The notes below the pieces were generated by a model. It saw nothing but the letters and a program-made list of their open reading frames with translations. It searched no databases and was not told where the DNA came from. Position numbers and translations under genes: made by a program. Shown here piece by piece: positions 58,578-64,000 of a DNA stretch of 64,000 nt; within the stretch, counting starts at the first letter, position 1; each line of letters starts with the position of its first letter. Source of the DNA: Cliona cf. orientalis (Eukaryota; Porifera; Demospongiae; Clionaida; Clionaidae); contig OZ005701.1 in the NCBI GenBank assembly GCA_963930775.1, forward strand, positions 310,001-374,000, given 5' to 3'.

Positions 58578-58894
58578 TGTTAATAACTAACTATAATTTT
58601 GAATTTTTGGGTTGTTCGAATGTAAATTTGGTGTGGAAAATATTTGATACTTGTGTGGCCTCTATTGCTTGTCATTTCTGTTATTAATTTTTTAATGATT
58701 ATCCACGGTGAAAATTACTGATAAAATAGACAAATTTTTAAAGCGGTTGTTCATAGCTTATTAAAACCAGTCGAAAGAATGCTTAAAACTGAATGAACAC
58801 ATACATGTACACATGTACATAGAAGTGAATCACTGAAAATAGTCCTCAAGTTTTTTTGTTTTTGTCATTTTTTTGATATCATCTCTCTGGGTCT
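58578..58894. other. Convergent 3' spacer
   Basis: This 317-base AT-rich interval lies between the stops of the coiled-coil gene and the glycosyltransferase-like gene and must contain both 3' ends. No exon is seen. Confidence 0.6.
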
Positions 58895-59214
58895 TCAAAA
58901 GTTGGTGAAGTTTGTGATGAGTTGCAGCCACTCCAGCCCGATCTTTCCACTGTTCTGGGCGGACAGCTCCTTCCAGTCGTCCCTCAGCCACCAGAGACCT
59001 CCAAACTGGGCACTCTCTTTCTTAGCGTCCGCTGTCTTGGCACAGCTGCCCTTGTGCCAGATGTAGTACTCATCTAGCAACGGTGCAAGCGTGCATGTCA
59101 GATGTGTACGTGCGTTTTGGGTGAGTGGTGCTATTGTTGGTACTAAAATTAATGGTGCTTTAAATTATTCCTCTCTCTCTCCCTCCCTGTCTCTCTCCTT
59201 CTATCTCTCTCTTT

Positions 59215-59260
<46 letters not shown>

Positions 59261-60627
59261 TATCGTCTCCTCCACGCAGAACCTCTGCCTGCAGATTGTC
59301 CTCAGTGGCAGTATCCTCACGGTCACATCTCCCTTTGCGAACCACTCCGTGTCAAGGTCGTACTGTTTCAGAGTACCTCCCACGATCGTCCAGTTGAGGC
59401 CCATGCGGTCAAAGGCAAAGTTCACCTTGCACTGGTCCATTCCTCTCTCGCAGCCCTCGTTGGGGGTCAGGCCAACGTTCTCCCAGAAGATCTCTGTGAG
59501 GGAGTGAGTGTGCATGTGTGCATGTTGGTACATGTACATGCACATGTATGTGGGGGGGGGGTACCGTGCAATGATCATTACCCCCTCCCTCCCCCTCCCT
59601 TTAAATTGGATTTTTATAAGCAAGCCAAGGAAACACATATATACATGTACTATAGTATTGCACCCTATTGTACATGTATAGATTTTTTTGTCTGCTCACC
59701 AGTTCTAGGATTGCTCCTGACAAGCCATGCTCCGTTGCAGAGAGTGGCCCCCCACTTTTTATGCAGCACTGGAGGGAACGAGATCGCAAACCCTGCAAAA
59801 ATATCGACGTTGGCATTATCGGGGTCGTCGTAGATCACCTGTGGATTGCGTAATATCACGGCGTCGGTGTCGTAATTAGCTGCGTCGTATCCCCAATGAT
59901 TGATCAGTCTCATCACCATCATACGCGACTGGTAGAATCCGTTGTGCATGTGGTAGACATCGGGAAAATCCTCCGTACGCATCATCAGGTCGGGGGTCAC
60001 CAGCAGCGAGGGGATGCCCCTGTTGATTAGCAGATTATGGAGGTCCTCGTCTAGCGATATCACCACGACGTCGATCATCGGCTCTTCTAGTCGAAGGAAC
60101 GAAGCGATTAGCCAATTTAGCAGGGGATCGGTGAAATTAGAGTTGGCGGCAATCATGTTCACGATGTGCTTGTCTTCATCGATGTTTTTCAAAAATCTCT
60201 GCAGATCACAAACCCAGTCCTGAGCGAGGATCTCCTTGAGCGATCGGCTGTAGTCATCCGGCAGTGTAAACGGTTGGCGCATCAGGAAATCGTACGAAGC
60301 TCCGATTGGTGAATTGAACTGAGAGTTGCATTCATTTCGCGGCTGAAGGTCCGTTCTATCTCCATCTTCATCTTCATTGTCGCTGTTGCCGGCAAAAAGG
60401 TGAAGATTCATCAAAGAAAGACTTCGCTCGTTCTTGCTCGAAGCGATCAGTGTTCCCATGTTCCAGCCAGAGTACTTCTCCAACGTATTTTCACTATCGG
60501 AGATATCTTTGATCCTCAGTATGCAGAATGCAAGCAGAACAGCCGCTAGAATACAGAGAGCGAATTTTCGACGAAAGCTAGAATCAAATATACCCCAAGA
60601 CTTGTAAATGGCCATGGTGTCCTGCAT
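58895..60627 (-). CDS. Type II membrane glycosyltransferase-like protein (nucleotide-diphospho-sugar transferase fold)
   Basis: Three exons in phase (60627-59700, 59493-59260, 59073-58895) give 446 residues. A short cytosolic N-terminus and one signal-anchor TM (ALCILAAVLLAFCIL) indicate Golgi/ER type II topology. The lumenal part has IDVVVISLDED, NGFYQSRMMVMRLINHWGYD, a DxD in NYDTDAVILRNP that would bind metal and the sugar nucleotide, and LCNGAWLVRSNPRT. These are features of the Nucleotid_trans (PF03407-type) family, which I infer from pattern rather than a search. Three N-x-S/T sites follow (NFT, NWT, NFT). I start at MQDT; MAIYK four codons on is equally possible. Substrate unknown. It is divergent from the sulfotransferase, another glycan-modifying gene. 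Confidence 0.72.
59218..59257. repeat. (CT)n microsatellite
   Basis: A CT repeat of about 20 units directly follows the exon 2 donor of the glycosyltransferase-like gene, two bases into its last intron. Confidence 0.85.
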
Positions 60628-61757
60628 CAATGGATGTCTTGGTAGATGGCAGAATTGTAGTAACTTCTTTTGCTGCAACACGAGAGACTGACGAACTATC
60701 GACACCACTGTTCTGGATTTATATAGCAAGCGGATTATAAATCAGCCCTGGAACTGCGATATGTGGCATTTTTTTGTTTGGCCGTCTGCCTATCATGAAA
60801 TTAGCGAGCCTATAGGAGGTACACATAGCGATTTTTATCAATGGTAAGTGGCAATTTTTTTTTCAAAAACAAACATTGGTCGATGGGGCTTTGCTGTAGT
60901 ATGCCCTCTGTGCTGCCCGGCACCAGTAGTAATAGACGTTTTATTGTGGACAGTAATTAGCGTAGACAGTCCAGTGTATGAATCTTAGGCACCTGTACTG
61001 TCTGTATTTGTGCATGCTGTGTCCTGTATGTGCACAGAAATTAGCATATCTATTGCTCACTAGTAATGCAGTATACAAATGGCAAGCCTATAGTCTAGAG
61101 TCGGCCAGTGAGCTCATGAGCTCAGGAGAGCCAGCCACCGGTTGCCATGGCTCGATCATGTGACCTCCCCATCTCCCTCTCCTATATAAGTGAGGCTGGA
61201 AGCGTTGAATGCCTCATAAAGCAAAAGTAGAATTACTATTTTTGATAGTTTCAAAAACAGAGAGTTATACCCTTTGAAATTTCACCCTCAAGTTTTAGGA
61301 CATCACTGTCTACTGTTTTCAAGATTCAAGATCTTATTGCAGTGCAATAGTTCTACAGGTGAGAGAAAGATTATACATGTATGTGTACTCCCTTATTATA
61401 TGGATGTGCTTTAGAAATGTAGCTACATGTAATTAGTGTCTTGATTTAGGAGTTGTCCTTATAATGGGACACCTTCAGTGGTGGTTAAAATTAAGAGTTG
61501 TTCTCATTTTAGGGGTAGTACCGTAATTTCTCAATGTAGCTGGGACTATGCATGGTGGTTTGATTTTGCCCTAATAAAGGTGGGCCCCCATTTCAATTGA
61601 GGAGCATTCTTTTAAATGAATTTCAATTTGCCTTTTTATGTCTGTTCACAGTTTGCAATTTTCTCTCCACAAATTAGAATTTAGGCCATCCTCATCTCAT
61701 CTAGCAAGGCTATCTATCTATCTATCTTATCTATCCGTGGTTCAAGCAAGCAGTATC
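60628..61757. promoter_or_regulatory. Divergent upstream region of the glycosyltransferase-like and sulfotransferase genes
   Basis: TATATAA at 61183-61189 is a plausible TATA box for the plus-strand gene, and ACAG|GTGAGA at about 61359 with TTCACAG at about 61655 could be a 5' untranslated intron. On the minus strand, TATATAA near 60719-60725 may serve the other gene. No coding exon is seen. Confidence 0.45.
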
Positions 61758-64000
61758 ATGGTTGTGATCATTCCCAAGAAGAGGCAGTGCAAGAAGTGCT
61801 TCAGCGTTGGTTACATTTCTCTCCTGCTCGGCGCAGCTCTGCTCATCTGCTACCTCACCGGAGTCAGAATGACGGCCTGGAACGACTTCATCGGACTAGG
61901 GGCGCAAGGACTGGAGGGAGGGAAGGCGTCGCTGTTCCCGCGCTCCCTCTCCCCACTCTACGACTACCAGAAGACCTTGTGGGGCAGCGGAGGAGTTGGG
62001 GGTGGAGCAAAGGAGGTGGTGGAGTCAGAGGTCAAAGGTGACGGAGCTAGAATGGTGCCGGGTGCAAAGGTCAAGCGTGGGGCCATGGTGGACGGTGGCG
62101 GCGACCATGCGGGTGTGGTCAATGCTAAGGGAAATTTCAATATCAACGATCTAAGTGGTAACCAAAAATTTTTAGTGTATGATATTCAATTTTATGTTTA
62201 CGAACTTTTTTCTCTACTTCAGCTTACAATAGTCATATTTTAGCTTGGTGGTGGAAAAAATTAATTTTTGTAAATTTTCAATTTCTCTTTCTTTCTTGCA
62301 GACCCTACAAAGATGGACACCATAATCAAGTCGCACCTCTCAATCTGCTCTCACCCCCAGGCTCAGCTTGAGCACGTCCTCCAAAATTCCACCCACCCCT
62401 ACCACGGCATGATCTCCACCAGTCTCAAAGCCATGCGAACCTACGTTCCCCAACAGTACCACCCGAAATTCACCAATCCTTGCTGGTTCGCTAGCATGCC
62501 AGGACTACCCCCAGCCCTGCACAAGAACTTCACCGAGTATCGAGGTTGCATGCCCAACGCCATGAGCACATACACGGAGCAGAGGGCCTACGAGATTGTC
62601 CGTCAGTCTGTCACAACGCCGGCGAACGGAGCTAAGAGGATTATGGATTCGCTAAATTTGTCGCATACGGCCGATATGGTTCCACCGCAGTGTCGGTCTC
62701 TTGCAGACCAAGTAGCCAATCCTCCGAGTGAAAACCCTCGCCGCCGCCGGCCTAAACGTTCGTTCACGAGCGTCAATGCTTCTAAGCTTTTCCGAGAGTG
62801 CACTCAGAGATACAAGCTCTACTGTATGCCACAAGTGCTGTTGGCTGGATTCCCAAAGTGCGCAACGTCGAGCATGTACTTCATGATGATCAAGCACCCC
62901 GAGCTAGCCGCCGCTCGCATGAAGGAACAACATCTCTGGCGCGATAGCTTCATTGATACGGACATTAAGCTGCCTCACAAGCAGATACAGATGCTCTACT
63001 ATATCTACCACTTTGAGAGGGCAAGCAACGAGATTTTGAAGAACCCAGGCCACCTCACGATCGACGGCAGTACCACTTCGATCGTCCCCGGACTCTACAT
63101 CCCTTACAACCAGGTCGAGGACATGTGTGTTCTACCGCGGATGGTCACAAAGCTTATCCCCAATGCCAAAATGATTATCATGATGAGAAACCCTGTGGAC
63201 AGGCTCTACTCGGACTACTGGTACCTCTGTGCGAAGTTTTCGTGGAAGAGCGGGCGAGTTGTGAGCATCCCCACGAGCCAGGCTAAGAATGCCACGAGGA
63301 TTTTTCATCAGATGAGTTCGGAAATGATTAATAATTTTCACCGCTGCCTAGAGACTGAATCAGTGTTTGAGTGTGTCAGACAAGCAGGTGAGTGGAAGTT
63401 ATGATCGCATAGGTGTTTCTCTTGTAGTATACCAGACACATGTCTGCCCTAGTTTACAAAAATAATGAAGCATAATAATTCTAATTTACAAAAATAATGA
63501 AGCATAATAATTATGGGGAGGGGGGGTGAATACGGTTGTACTTGTATTGATACATTTGTCTGGCATCAGATACAATATTATGTCAGATGTGTACAAGCTA
63601 GGGACAATGTGCATGTTGATTTTTAATCTCTTCCCCCTCCCCCCACCCTCCCCCCCTCTCTCTTTCTCTCTCCCTCTCTCTCCCTCTCTCTCCCTCTCCC
63701 TTTCCCTCCCTCCCTCTCCCCAGGTGTTGGCTATGCCCCGGAGGTTGCCTGCAAAGGTCCCCGTATTGGTCTCAGCCTCTACTACTTTCACATCGTCCGC
63801 TGGCTCAATATTCTTCCTCGCGATCACATCCTGTTCCTGAGAACCGAGGACTTCCTCACCGACCCCTACACTGCAATGAAGCAGGTACAACTCCAACAGT
63901 TCAACTATAATTATTCCTGAAAATGTGGTCTTGTTACAAAGTTGTGTAGGCACCCAAAGGTCTCTGCCTTTTGGTTTGCCTAATGGGATGGTTGCCCCTT
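61758..64000 (+). CDS. Golgi-type carbohydrate sulfotransferase, 3' end beyond the window
   Basis: Sulfotransferases move sulfate from PAPS to sugars. Three exons are visible (61758-62157, 62302-63387, 63724-63884) and the last ends at a GTACAA donor with no stop, so the gene continues off the right edge. The start MVVIIPKKRQCKKC precedes a signal-anchor TM (ISLLLGAALLICYL) and a Gly-rich stem. The catalytic domain has the 5'-phosphosulfate-binding motif in LLAGFPKCATSSMY and the 3'-phosphate-binding motif in MIIMMRNPVDRLYSDYW. Several N-glycosylation sequons and many cysteines suit a lumenal enzyme. It resembles CHST15-type (GalNAc4S-6ST) proteins as annotated in invertebrates, but I cannot fix the substrate. 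Confidence 0.82.

Overview
The window looks like a nuclear animal genome, most likely a sponge (Porifera). Almost every recognisable gene is split by short GT-AG introns and is of animal type: CPT1, a Rabin8-like RAB3IP, parvin, BAK and Bcl-2 proteins, and death-domain/ankyrin proteins. DNA is AT-rich, with many CT/GA and GT microsatellites and small hairpin elements (MITEs). The sponge call is inference from gene content. All exon models were read by eye from splice signals and reading phase.

Layout. (1) 1.6-9.2 kb, minus: three tandem paralogues of an unrecognised signal-peptide + ectodomain + about 7-TM protein, all ending in a class I PDZ-ligand-like tail. (2) 10.3-18.3 kb, minus: complete 14-exon CPT1. 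(3) 19.4-24.5 kb, plus: RAB3IP/Rabin8-like Rab exchange factor, divergent from CPT1. (4) 24.8-39.8 kb, minus: three tandem copies (A, B, C) of a gene encoding a hydrophobic N-terminal region, a 2A-like ribosome-skipping motif, a death domain, an unnamed alpha-helical module and ankyrin repeats. C looks intact, A has a one-base frameshift, and B has a collapsed ankyrin exon. Between the copies lie a decayed copy of the last two RAB3IP exons and an orphan parvin 3' end next to a 466-bp hairpin element. (5) 40.5-46.8 kb: three Bcl-2-family genes, BAX/BAK-like (minus), BAK-like (minus) and an intronless Bcl-2-like gene (plus). The last two are head to head over 443 bp. (6) 46.8-50.2 kb: no gene seen. 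(7) 50.2-53.8 kb, minus: THG1L. (8) 54.1-58.6 kb, plus: unrecognised coiled-coil protein. (9) 58.9-60.6 kb, minus: type II membrane glycosyltransferase-like protein. (10) 61.8 kb to the right edge, plus: Golgi-type sulfotransferase, cut by the window end.

The most striking observation is the set of three 2A-like motifs (GDVELNPGP), each at the junction between a multi-hydrophobic leader and a cytosolic-type death-domain/ankyrin protein. If they work, each mRNA would give a separate membrane protein and a free death-domain effector, or a membrane-tethered fusion when skipping fails. The array sits directly beside a pro- and anti-apoptotic Bcl-2 cluster, so 24.8-46.8 kb reads as a cell-death/innate-immunity neighbourhood. 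Four adjacent gene pairs are divergent: CPT1/RAB3IP, BAK-like/Bcl-2-like, THG1L/coiled-coil and glycosyltransferase/sulfotransferase.
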